64,000 nt of DNA, taken from NCBI GenBank assembly GCA_027494015.1, contig JAOSJP010000001.1:496001-560000 (forward strand), in the 5' to 3' direction. Source of the DNA: Anaerolineae bacterium (GTDB lineage: Bacteria > Chloroflexota > Anaerolineae > Aggregatilineales > Aggregatilineaceae). Both the position numbers and the translations under genes were made by a program. The notes under the pieces were generated by a model that was given only the letters and a program-made list of their open reading frames with translations, ran no database searches and was not told the DNA's origin. Position 1 is the stretch's first letter. Every line of letters starts with the position of its first letter. Positions 1-6,977 of the stretch are shown piece after piece.

Positions 1-465
1 CAGTTTGCCATCCTGATGGACCTGGTGCGCGGCATCCGCAACGCGCGGGCTGAGCACAAGGTCGAGCCAGCACAGCGCATCAGCGCCCTGATTGACGCGG
101 GGAGTCAGCGGGCGTTGATTGAGGCGCACGCCGACCTCTTCGCGCGGCTGTGCAATGTGGACCGTGTGACGCTGCTCGGCTCCGGGGCGGGCGCGCCCGA
201 ACAGGCGGCGACCATCGTCGCGGCGGATGTGACGGTGTACCTGCCGCTGGCTGACCTGATAGACCTGGATGCTGAGCGCGAGCGCCTGCGGCGGGAATTG
301 GCGAACCTCGACCAGCAGATCGCGCGCACGACGGCGCTGCTGGGTAACGAGAGCTTCGTCAGCAAGGCCAGGCCGGAGGTTGTGCAGCGCGAGCGCGACA
401 AGCTGGAGGCGTTGGTGGCCAGCCAGCGCGCAGTCGAAGAGCGGCTGGCGGCTTTGGGGGCCTGA
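1..465 (+). CDS. valS: Valyl-tRNA synthetase, C-terminal end (5' truncated by window)
   Basis: The reading frame is open from base 1, so the gene starts outside the window. The visible 154 residues match the end of ValRS: the last part of the anticodon-binding domain (LVRGIRNARAEHKVEP) followed by the family's C-terminal coiled-coil arm, seen as an alternating charged stretch (DAERERLRRELANLDQQI) and the typical NESFVSKARPEVVQRERDK segment. In full-length ValRS this arm contacts the tRNA elbow. The catalytic HIGH and KMSKS motifs lie upstream and cannot be checked. The next gene is convergent, so valS is the last gene of its unit. Confidence 0.95.
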   Translation, partial: QFAILMDLVRGIRNARAEHKVEPAQRISALIDAGSQRALIEAHADLFARLCNVDRVTLLGSGAGAPEQAATIVAADVTVYLPLADLIDLDAERERLRRELANLDQQIARTTALLGNESFVSKARPEVVQRERDKLEALVASQRAVEERLAALGA

Positions 466-545
466 GAGCCTGGGCGACGCTGAATTGCCAGCACCGCGCG
501 GGCATCTCTGGGAAGTGGGGGGTGTTGGGCGGGCTGCCGCCGCGC

Positions 546-785
546 TTATGGCTCAGGCGGGCGCTGAGACCTGAGCAAGAACAGCGCCCGGCCCGCCCGC
601 TTCGCTTCGCGGCGCACCTGCGCGTCGGGGTCGTTGAAGTAGAGTGTTTCGAGGGCGGGGAGCGCTTCTGTGGCCCCAAGCTGCACAAGCTCGGCGATGG
701 AGCGCAGCCGAATCTCCGGGTTCTTGTCTTCCAGGCGGGTCAGATGATAGGCGATCAACCGGTCGTTGGTAGTCACGGCGCGCAT
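546..785 (-). CDS. Small HEAT-repeat-like protein
   Basis: A 79-residue protein if translation begins at the ATG at 785. A longer frame to 908 exists, but its extra N-terminus is low-complexity and looks untranslated. Residues about 10-65 form two to three antiparallel helix pairs of HEAT or PBS-lyase type (RLEDKNPEIRLRSIAELVQLG, then ALPALETLYFNDPDAQVRREA). Such repeats mediate protein-protein contact. No catalytic residues are visible. It converges on valS with an 80-bp gap. The specific role is unknown and the start is uncertain because no strong ribosome-binding site is visible. Confidence 0.55.
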   Translation of the reverse strand: MRAVTTNDRLIAYHLTRLEDKNPEIRLRSIAELVQLGATEALPALETLYFNDPDAQVRREAKRAGRALFLLRSQRPPEP

Positions 786-950
786 CCTCGTCGCGTGGCA
801 CAGTCCGGCGCCCGGCAGGGCCAGCGCGCCGCCGGGCCGAGCATCAGTATAGCAGCGGGCGCGCGTCCGCACCACATGGGTGAGACGGGGAGATGCGGGG
901 GCATGCAAAGGTTGTCAGCGACTCGCTTGGCGCGGGAGTATTGACCTCCT

Positions 951-1033
951 GACAGGGGTAGGTTTTTCATTCTTTGAGCGAAGAACCGTCCGATGCGCTC
1001 TCGCTCAAACCGTTAAAAACCTACCCCTGAGAG
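951..1033. mobile_element. 83-bp hairpin insertion with 11-bp target duplication
   Basis: The 11-mer ATTGACCTCCT is directly repeated at 940-950 and 1034-1044, exactly flanking this segment. Uninterrupted family copies have it once. Inside, CAGGGGTAGGTTTTT (953-967) is the perfect reverse complement of 1015-1029, and TTTGAGCGA (973-981) pairs perfectly with 1001-1009, so the whole segment folds into one long hairpin. It is too short to encode anything. The structure is that of a miniature non-autonomous insertion. No matching transposase is in the window. Confidence 0.75.
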
Positions 1034-1084
1034 ATTGACCTCCTCCCCAGCCTCGCTGCGCTCGGTTTGCCCCCTCTCCAACGT

Positions 1085-1323
1085 GGAGGGACGGACAAAG
1101 ATTGCATTGACGGCTAACGATGGATTACGGAAGGACAATGCAAGGGGAGAAACGAACCAGGAAGGCGACTTCGCGCAGCTGGTTGTAGGGGCGGGTTTGC
1201 AAACCCGCCCCTACAGGCCCTACCAGGCATCCGAGCTTCTCCTTCAGGCCGCCTGTTTCTTCCGTTGATTGTGATCGCTTGTCGTTACGCTAAATCAATA
1301 CTGTCTAATCTGTCCAACCCTCC
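1085..1323. mobile_element. 239-bp non-coding insertion with 13-bp terminal inverted repeats
   Basis: The segment interrupts the central hairpin loop of the repeat copy. Its ends, GGAGGGACGGACA and the complement of TGTCCAACCCTCC, are inverted repeats matching at 11 of 13 positions. They are flanked by ACGT at 1081-1084 and 1324-1327, a possible 4-bp target duplication, though ACGT is self-complementary and therefore weak proof. The interior has lower GC than the surroundings and holds a 32-bp perfect palindrome. No credible coding frame is present. Confidence 0.6.
1184..1215. repeat. 32-bp perfect palindrome
   Basis: The arm TGTAGGGGCGGGTTTG (1184-1199) is followed immediately by its exact reverse complement (1200-1215). 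From memory, GTAGGGGCGGGTTT-type palindromes recur in many environmental bacterial genomes as REP-like units. This was not checked here. It lies inside the 239-bp insertion. Confidence 0.85.
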
Positions 1324-1403
1324 ACGTTGGAGAGGGGGCGGGGAGGCGCCTCAGCGCCGCGCGGGGGTGAGGTGAACCAGGGCGCAGCATTGATGCGCGG
1401 CGG

Positions 1404-1433
1404 TTGGGTAAACAAGGGAGCGCTCTGTATAAT
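1404..1433 (+). promoter_or_regulatory. Probable sigma-70 promoter for the GNAT gene
   Basis: A consensus -10 box TATAAT lies at 1428-1433, with TTGGGT at 1404-1409 and an 18-bp spacer. It sits 45 bp before the TTG start of the acetyltransferase gene and immediately follows the repeat nest. Confidence 0.6.
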
Positions 1434-1478
1434 TGAGGATGTGTTGTTCTGGGCTACATTGCTGGGGAGCAAGCGATC

Positions 1479-2543
1479 TTGAGGATCACGCTGTACGAGC
1501 ATGAGACGATTCTGCGCGAAAACCGGACGGAGTGGAACGAGCTGCTGGCGGACAGCGCGGCCAACCAGATCTTCCTGACGAGCGAATGGCAAAGCACCTG
1601 GTGGGAGGCGTACCATCCAGGGCGGTTGTCTGTGCTGGTCGCGCGCGATGATGTGGGGCGCTGGATGGGCCTCGCGCCCTGGTTCGTTGACACAAGTCCC
1701 GATGGGCGGCGGACAGTGCGCACGGTCGGCTGCGTGGACGTGACCGACTACCTGGACATCGTGGCACGGCGCGGGCACGAGGCGGCTGTCTTCGAATCTC
1801 TCGCTCGCTGGGTGGCGGGGCACACCGACGCCTTCGACGAGATCATGCTGTGCAACATCCCGGAGACTTCGCTCGCGCTCAAGGAGATGCCCCAGGCGGC
1901 GGAGGCGAACGGACTGGTGAGCACGGTGCGTTTGCAGGAGGTCTGCCCGATCGTCAGGCTGCCAGAGACCTTTGCCGACTATGTAAACAGCCTGGACAAG
2001 AAAAACCGGCACGAATTGCGGCGCAAGCTGCGACGGGCGGCTGATGAGGCGGGGTGGTACCTCGTCGGGCCGGAGCACGATCTGGGCGAAGAACTGGCGC
2101 ACTTCATGACGCTGATGGCGGCCAGCAGCGGGCAGAAGGCGGCGTTTCTGAGCGATGCGCAAAACCGGCGCTTCTTTGAGCTGATGGTGCCGCTGATGGC
2201 CGAGCGGGGGTGGCTCCAGCTTGCCTTTCTGACAGTGCGGGGCGAACGCGCGGCGGCGTACCTCAATTTCACCTACAGCCAGCGAGTGCTGGTGTACAAC
2301 TCCGGGCTGGCACCCAGCGCCTATGGCCATCTCAGCCCAGGCATCGTGCTGCTGGGCCGCCTGATTGAGCACGCCATCGAGCAGGGCTTCCACACGTTCG
2401 ACTTTCTGCGCGGCGACGAGCCGTACAAATACGACATGGGCGGGCAGGACACCGGCGTGTATCAGCTCATGATCACCGCGCCCGGCAGCGAAATGGAGCC
2501 GGAGACAGCGGTGGGCGCGAGTGGCCCGTCCTACCCGCCGTAG
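1479..2543 (+). CDS. GNAT-family acyltransferase of the CelD/FemAB-like type
   Basis: 354 residues. The layout is that of the Acetyltransf_6 (CelD/BcsL, FemAB-like) family. An N-terminal half opens with LYEHETILRENRTEWNEL and FLTSEWQSTWWEAY, and the C-terminal GNAT core carries GERAAAYLNFTYSQRVLVYNSG and, near residue 305, a terminal IEQGFHTFDFLRGDEPYKY motif. Family members transfer acyl or aminoacyl groups in exopolysaccharide or peptidoglycan-precursor metabolism. The substrate here is unknown. The start is taken as TTG at 1479, with GGGGAG about 8 bp upstream. The 3' end overlaps the convergent next gene by 13 bp. Confidence 0.8.
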   Translation: MRITLYEHETILRENRTEWNELLADSAANQIFLTSEWQSTWWEAYHPGRLSVLVARDDVGRWMGLAPWFVDTSPDGRRTVRTVGCVDVTDYLDIVARRGHEAAVFESLARWVAGHTDAFDEIMLCNIPETSLALKEMPQAAEANGLVSTVRLQEVCPIVRLPETFADYVNSLDKKNRHELRRKLRRAADEAGWYLVGPEHDLGEELAHFMTLMAASSGQKAAFLSDAQNRRFFELMVPLMAERGWLQLAFLTVRGERAAAYLNFTYSQRVLVYNSGLAPSAYGHLSPGIVLLGRLIEHAIEQGFHTFDFLRGDEPYKYDMGGQDTGVYQLMITAPGSEMEPETAVGASGPSYPP

Positions 2544-2854
2544 GAGCCAACGGTGTTGATCGTCTCGGCGCTGATGTAGGGTTTCTTCTCTTCAAGGGTA
2601 AGCAGCGCCTCGTCCTCGCTGAGGGCGGTTTGTCCCTGGTGGTAAAGGACGTTGTTGAAAGCGTCAAAGCGGTAGCGACGGTTCACCCAGCCGTAGTAGG
2701 GATGATAGAAAACGACGTTGAACCGGAGTGCGTCATCCTTGAGCAGCGGAGTCTCGCTGACCAACCACACGGGCGCGTACTGCTGCAGGTGAGGGATCGC
2801 CTTGGCGTCGCGCAGATCGCGCATGCGCTGGATGCGCTCATCAGGATTATTCAT
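2531..2854 (-). CDS. Conserved-looking hypothetical protein, 107 aa
   Basis: A small soluble protein that I do not recognise. It has an N-terminal helical part (MNNPDERIQRMRDLRDAKAI) and a central beta-rich part with many aromatic residues (FNVVFYHPYYGWVNRRYRFDAF). The ATG at 2854 is preferred because AGG lies about 6 bp upstream, though a TTG at 2860 is possible. A -10-like TACAAT lies upstream on the same strand. Codon use and GC match the neighbours. No signal peptide or metal motif is visible. Confidence 0.6.
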   Translation of the reverse strand: MNNPDERIQRMRDLRDAKAIPHLQQYAPVWLVSETPLLKDDALRFNVVFYHPYYGWVNRRYRFDAFNNVLYHQGQTALSEDEALLTLEEKKPYISAETINTVGSYGG

Positions 2855-2896
2855 CAGCAACCTCGCTTGACGGTGTGCCCCCGGATAGTGGCCCTT

Positions 2897-2902
2897 ATTG
2901 TA
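2897..2902 (-). promoter_or_regulatory. -10 box for the 107-aa hypothetical gene
   Basis: TACAAT on the minus strand, 43 bp upstream of the ATG at 2854. No convincing -35 element was seen. Confidence 0.4.
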
Positions 2903-2942
2903 CCCGACAGGCAGCGGATAGGGTAGTCGCCCCGCAAAAAGA

Positions 2943-3128
2943 GTGCGTGCAAAACCTGTCAGGTAGGGGCGCCGCTCTGTTGCGCCCTGGTTGACCTCAC
3001 CCCCGCTCGGCGCTCACGCGCCTCGCCGCCCCCTCTCCGTTGACGGAGAGGGGGCAAGCCGAACGGGGCGAGGCTGGGGGTGAGGTCAATATCCCCGCGT
3101 CCAGCGAGTCGCTGTCAACCTTTGCACG
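2943..3128 (+). repeat. Interspersed repeat family copy 2 (forward), with 15-bp flanking direct repeat
   Basis: A near-complete copy. It starts GTGCGTGCAAAACCTGTCAGG and ends CTGTCAACCTTTGCACG, and its core is a long imperfect hairpin (CTCACCCCCGCTCGGCG paired with GCTGGGGGTGAG, apex CCCCTCTCC-GTTGAC-GGAGAGGGG). The 15-mer CGCCCCGCAAAAAGA occurs at both borders, 2928-2942 and 3129-3143, as expected for a target-site duplication. The right-hand repeat overlaps the T-tract of the terminator of the neighbouring gene, so the element inserted next to that terminator. Confidence 0.85.
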
Positions 3129-3133
3129 CGCCC

Positions 3134-3166
3134 CGCAAAAAGAACGCACCTGTTGGACAGGTGCGC
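3134..3166 (-). terminator. Rho-independent terminator of the small gene at 3209-3412
   Basis: On the minus strand CGCACCTG-TCCAA-CAGGTGCG forms a perfect 8-bp stem followed by TTCTTTTTGC. It lies about 45 bp past the stop of the minus-strand gene. Confidence 0.8.
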
Positions 3167-3208
3167 GGCGTGGGGCGGCAATTCCCCAGAAGGATACGGA
3201 TTGCAGGC

Positions 3209-3412
3209 TTAGTGGGCGGTGCTCGCCGGCCTGCGCTGTTCGCTCTCCGCCAGTGAGATAACGCGATTGCCGGAGATCTTAAGCTGCGCACCCGGCTGGA
3301 CAACAAATCCTGGGCTGGTGGTGACGCGCACAACCCGACGCTCGATGCTGACATCGGCCCAGCCGCGTCCGACTCGGATGACGCGACCGATCTGCTCGTG
3401 TGCTGTCTGCAT
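3209..3412 (-). CDS. Small hypothetical protein, 67 aa
   Basis: Unrecognised. The sequence suggests a small beta-barrel (IGRVIRVGRGWADVSIERRVVRV, then GFVVQPGAQLKISGNRVISL), in the manner of short KOW/OB-like folds, but this is a guess from the beta pattern. The ATG at 3412 is chosen because GAGGAG lies about 10 bp upstream. A frame extension to 3442 lacks a site of that quality. A clear terminator follows, which supports a real single-gene transcript. Confidence 0.6.
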   Translation of the reverse strand: MQTAHEQIGRVIRVGRGWADVSIERRVVRVTTSPGFVVQPGAQLKISGNRVISLAESEQRRPASTAH

Positions 3413-3603
3413 GGTCACTCGTCTCCTCTCGGCATATGCCATGCCATAATGCTTGATCCCCTGTGCGGTGAACGGGCTTGATGGACAGTGGCAGAGCCGG
3501 CGGTCCGGCGCGCAGCCGAACCTTTCGCTAACCTAATTGAAACATCATCGGGGGCTTCGAGTCAAGACGTTTTGTGCGTTTCGCCCGGAGATGCGGCGCT
3601 CTG

Positions 3604-3609
3604 TATAAT
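3604..3609 (+). promoter_or_regulatory. -10 box upstream of purB
   Basis: TATAAT preceded by GCGCTCTG, the same 8-mer that precedes the -10 box at 1428. It lies 49 bp before the purB start. The 245-bp gap 3413-3657 otherwise shows no feature I can name. No purine riboswitch fold was recognised by eye. Confidence 0.55.
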
Positions 3610-3657
3610 GTTGGGCGGAATCTGCCGGGCCGTGAGGCCGGAGTCGCATGGTGAGCC

Positions 3658-5091
3658 ATGAGCGAATCCTCCAGCTTTGATCACACCGTTTACCTTTCCC
3701 CGTTCACATGGCGCTACGGCTCAGAGGCCATGCGGCGCGTGTGGAGCCTGCTGTACCAGCGCCGTCTGTGGCGGCGGGTGTGGGTGGCCCTGGCTCAGGC
3801 TCAGGCGGAGCTGGGCATCGTGTCGCCGGAGGCGGCGGCAGACCTGGCAGCGCACGCGGAAGATGTTGACCTGGCGCGGGCGCAGGCCATTGAGGCGGAA
3901 GTGCACCACGACCTGGTGGCCGAGCTTCGCACTTTCGCGGAACAGTGCCCGCTGGGTGGGGGCATCCTGCACCTGGGCGCGACGAGCGCGGACATCCAGG
4001 ACAATGCCGACGCGCTGCGGCTTGGCGCGGCGCTCGACCTGGTGATTGACAAACTCGCGCACCTGCTGGAGACGCTGGCGGGGTCCATCGAGCGGTGGGC
4101 GGACACGATCTGCATGGGCTACACGCACATCCAGCCGGCTGAGCCAACGACTGTGGGCTACCGGCTGGCGCAGTACGCCCAGGACTTGCTGACCGACTGG
4201 GAAGAACTGCGCCGCGCCCGCGCGGGCCTGCGCGGCAAGGGCATCAAGGGCGCAGTGGGCACGGGCGCGTCGTATGCCGAGCTGCTGCGTGGATCGGGGC
4301 GCGCGGTAGCTGACCTGGAGGAGCGGGTGATGGCCTGCCTGGGGCTGGCCGCCTTCCCGGTTGCCACGCAGACCTACCCGCGCAAGCAGGACTGGCTGGT
4401 GCTCAATGCGCTGGCCGGGCTGGCGGGCAGCCTGCACAAGCTGATGCTCGATCTGCGCATCTTGCAATCCCCTGCGGTGGGCGAGTGGGCGGAGCCATTC
4501 CGCGAGAAGCAGGTTGGCTCGTCAGCCATGCCCTTCAAGCGCAACCCGATCACGGCGGAGAAGGTTGACAGCCTGGCGCGCTGGGTGGCGGCTCTGCCAC
4601 GTGTGGCGTGGGACAACGCGGCGCTGGCGGTGTTGGAACGGACGCTCGACGACTCGGCCAACCGGCGAGTGATGCTGGCGGAAGCATTCCTGGCCGTTGA
4701 TGAGATTGTGGAGGCAAGTGCTGGTGTGCTGCGCGATCTGCGCCTTTTCCCGGACGCGATCGGGCGCAATCTCGCGGCTTTTGGCGCGTTCGCTGCCGTC
4801 GAGCGCGTGCTGATGGCGCTGGTGAGCGCGGGCGCTGACCGCCAGGAGATGCACGAGCGGCTGCGGCAGCACAGCCTGGCAGCCTGGGCGGAGATGGGCC
4901 GGACCGGGCGCAACCCTTTGTGCGAAATGCTGGGCCAGGACGAGGCGATCACACGGTATATTGGGGCGGCGCGCATTGGCGAGCTGATGGATGTCTTTTC
5001 GCACATCGGCGACGCGCCGCAGTGGGCACGCCGCCTGGCGCAGTTGGTCCGCGCGCAGTTGGCGCTGCGCGGGCAGAGCATGGGCGAGTGA
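3658..5091 (+). CDS. purB: Adenylosuccinate lyase
   Basis: 477 residues, the usual family length. It cleaves SAICAR to AICAR plus fumarate and adenylosuccinate to AMP plus fumarate. The aspartase/fumarase superfamily signature GSSAMPFKRNP is at about residues 287-297. Other conserved blocks are LGATSADIQDNAD near residue 106 and YTHIQPAEPTT near residue 157 with the catalytic histidine region. The ATG at 3658 follows a -10 box. purH follows after 37 bp, so the two enzymes for consecutive late steps of IMP synthesis are very likely cotranscribed. Confidence 0.95.
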   Translation: MSESSSFDHTVYLSPFTWRYGSEAMRRVWSLLYQRRLWRRVWVALAQAQAELGIVSPEAAADLAAHAEDVDLARAQAIEAEVHHDLVAELRTFAEQCPLGGGILHLGATSADIQDNADALRLGAALDLVIDKLAHLLETLAGSIERWADTICMGYTHIQPAEPTTVGYRLAQYAQDLLTDWEELRRARAGLRGKGIKGAVGTGASYAELLRGSGRAVADLEERVMACLGLAAFPVATQTYPRKQDWLVLNALAGLAGSLHKLMLDLRILQSPAVGEWAEPFREKQVGSSAMPFKRNPITAEKVDSLARWVAALPRVAWDNAALAVLERTLDDSANRRVMLAEAFLAVDEIVEASAGVLRDLRLFPDAIGRNLAAFGAFAAVERVLMALVSAGADRQEMHERLRQHSLAAWAEMGRTGRNPLCEMLGQDEAITRYIGAARIGELMDVFSHIGDAPQWARRLAQLVRAQLALRGQSMGE

Positions 5092-5128
5092 CACCGGCTC
5101 GCTTCATCAGATGAGGAACGATAGGTTC

Positions 5129-6664
5129 ATGCCACGAGCATTGATCAGCGTTTACGACAAGACGGGCCTGGCAGATTTCGCGCGAGGCCTGGCCGACATG
5201 GGCTGGGACGTGGTGGCCAGCGGAGGCACCGCGCGGGCGCTAGAGGTGGCCGGCGTGCCCACGACGCCGGTGGAACGGGTGACGCAGGCCCCAGAGATGC
5301 TGGCCGGACGGGTCAAGACGCTGCACCCGGCCCTTCATGCCGCGATCCTGGCGCGGGACACGGCAGAAGATATGGAGGCGCTGCGCCAGCACGGTTATGC
5401 CCCTATTGACCTGGTGGCGTGCAGCCTGTATCCGTTCCAGCGCACTGTCGCCCAGCACGGGATCGCGCTGGAAGAGGCCATCGAGCAGATTGACATCGGC
5501 GGCGTGGCGCTCGTGCGCGCGGCGGCGAAGAACTTCGTGCGGGTGGCGGTGATCACCGATCCGGCGGACTACACGAGCGTGCTGGCGATGCTGCGCGAGG
5601 CGGGGCGGGTGAGCGAGCCGATGCGTCGCTGGCTGGCGGTCAAGGCGTTTCGCCTGACGCGCGATTACGACACGGCGATTCACGCGTATCTGGCGCGCGC
5701 GCTTGGCCCCGCAGAGAGCGACTCGCTGCCTGATGTGCTGTCGCTGGGGCTGACGCGCGTTCAGGAGTTGCGCTATGGTGAGAACGCTCATCAGCGGGCG
5801 GGGCTGTACGCGGCGGAGCCAGGCGGATCGCCGCTGGGGGGCGAGGTGCTTGGCGGCAAGGCGCTGTCGTACAACAATCTGCTGGACCTGGATGCGGCGT
5901 GGCAGGCGGTGACCATGTTCGATAGCCCGGCGGTCGTCATCGTCAAACACCTAACCCCGACAGGCATCGCCACGGCTCAGACGGTTGCCGAGGCGTTTCC
6001 GCTGGCCCTGGAGTCCGATCCGGTGGCGGCATTTGGCGGGGTGCTGGCGGTCAATCGCGCGGTGGATGAGGCGTTCGTGGAGGCGCTGGGATCGCTGTTT
6101 GTGGAAGCCATTGCCGCGTCCGATTTCGCGCCGGTAGCCCAACAGTTGTTGGGCGAAGGCCGGCGCAACTGCCGGCTGGTGCGCATCCTGGAGCAGGGGC
6201 CGGGGCCGCGCCTGGAGATGCGCAGCGTCAGCGGCGGCGTGCTGATCCAGGAGATCGATCGAGGAGACCCGCCCGACACAACGTGGCAGGTTGTCTCGGC
6301 GCGCCGCCCTACAGCGGACGAGCTGGCGGCGATGCGCTTCGCCTGGAAGGCGGTGCAGCACGTCAAGAGCAACGCGATTGTGCTGGCGACAGACTCAGCT
6401 ACAGTGGGGATCGGCGGCGGACTGCCCAGCCGGGTGGACGCGACGCGCCTGGCCGTGATCAAGGCGGGCGCGCGGGCGCGCGGTGCGGCGCTGGCCTCCG
6501 ATGCCTTCTTCCCATTCCCGGATGCGGTGCAGATCGCTGCCGAGGCGGGAGTGACCTGCATCGTGCAGCCGGGCGGATCGGTGCGCGATCAGGAGGTGGT
6601 TGAGGCGGTGAACGCGGCGGGCATGGCCATGGTGTTCACCGGCGTGCGCCATTTCCGCCACTGA
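5129..6664 (+). CDS. purH: Bifunctional AICAR formyltransferase / IMP cyclohydrolase
   Basis: 511 residues from the ATG at 5129, where the typical N-terminus ALISVYDKTGL begins. The open frame extends upstream to 4991, but that part is a shadow of purB. Residues 1-135 form the MGS-like IMP cyclohydrolase domain (SGGTARALE, GGRVKTLHP-like block). The rest is the AICAR transformylase domain, with the catalytic Lys-His pair at residues 273-274 (VKHLTPTG) and DPVAAFGGV downstream. It completes IMP synthesis after PurB. GAGGAACG lies 9-16 bp before the chosen start. Confidence 0.95.
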   Translation: MPRALISVYDKTGLADFARGLADMGWDVVASGGTARALEVAGVPTTPVERVTQAPEMLAGRVKTLHPALHAAILARDTAEDMEALRQHGYAPIDLVACSLYPFQRTVAQHGIALEEAIEQIDIGGVALVRAAAKNFVRVAVITDPADYTSVLAMLREAGRVSEPMRRWLAVKAFRLTRDYDTAIHAYLARALGPAESDSLPDVLSLGLTRVQELRYGENAHQRAGLYAAEPGGSPLGGEVLGGKALSYNNLLDLDAAWQAVTMFDSPAVVIVKHLTPTGIATAQTVAEAFPLALESDPVAAFGGVLAVNRAVDEAFVEALGSLFVEAIAASDFAPVAQQLLGEGRRNCRLVRILEQGPGPRLEMRSVSGGVLIQEIDRGDPPDTTWQVVSARRPTADELAAMRFAWKAVQHVKSNAIVLATDSATVGIGGGLPSRVDATRLAVIKAGARARGAALASDAFFPFPDAVQIAAEAGVTCIVQPGGSVRDQEVVEAVNAAGMAMVFTGVRHFRH

Positions 6665-6709
6665 GTGATGGCGCAGAGAGGTAAAGACCGGGCACAGCGA
6701 GACGGAGAC

Positions 6710-6846
6710 GTGCGACAGGGCGCTGCTCTGCTGCGTCTACCTCATCCTCGCCCGACGCTGACGTGCCTTGCGCCCCCTCTCCATTCGAATAGAGAGGGGG
6801 CAAGCCGAGCGCAGCGAGGCTGGGGGTGAGGTAGAACAGCGCGCAC
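6710..6846 (+). repeat. Interspersed repeat family copy 3 (forward, degenerate)
   Basis: A decayed and shortened copy: GTGCGACAGGGCGCTGCTCTG, then CTACCTCATCCTCGCC, the apex CCCCTCTCC-ATTCGAAT-AGAGAGGGG, and CGAGGCTGGGGGTGAGGTAG. The outer ends are missing. It lies in the 313-bp gap between purH and the ABC ATPase gene. Confidence 0.75.
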
Positions 6847-6875
6847 GTTTGAAGCAATTGCCCTGGGGCAATAAC

Positions 6876-6904
6876 TTGTCTCCTGGCGCAGATAGTGCCA
6901 TAAT
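6876..6904 (+). promoter_or_regulatory. Sigma-70 promoter for the ABC ATPase gene
   Basis: TTGTCT at 6876-6881 and CATAAT at 6899-6904 are separated by 17 bp. They lie 74 bp before the GTG start. A second AT-rich box, TATTAT, follows at about 6921. Confidence 0.6.
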
Positions 6905-6977
6905 AGGGGGCATTACAGTGTATTATTTACAGCATCCAGGCGTTTTCACGAGTCAGTGAACATATGGGAGGAACCCC

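Larger units (their letters stand above)
901..1386 (-). repeat. Interspersed repeat family copy 1 (reverse), interrupted twice
   Basis: This is a copy of the family seen at six other places in the window. It starts with GCATGCAAAGGTTGTCAGCG, continues into ATTGACCTC, and the outer hairpin arms (CCAGCCTCGCTGCGCTCGG and GCGGGGGTGAGGTGAACCAGG) lie at about 1046-1065 and 1360-1380. Compared with intact copies of about 190 bp it is stretched to about 486 bp by two separate insertions, listed individually, and its 3' end is lost after GGGCGCAG. No protein is encoded in 786-1478. The short ORFs here are repeat sequence. Confidence 0.8.

Noticed and set aside
1305..2393. 362-aa open frame antisense to the GNAT gene
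   Set aside because: High GC leaves long antisense frames open. It has biased Arg/His/Gln composition, no recognisable domain, and opposes a clear gene.
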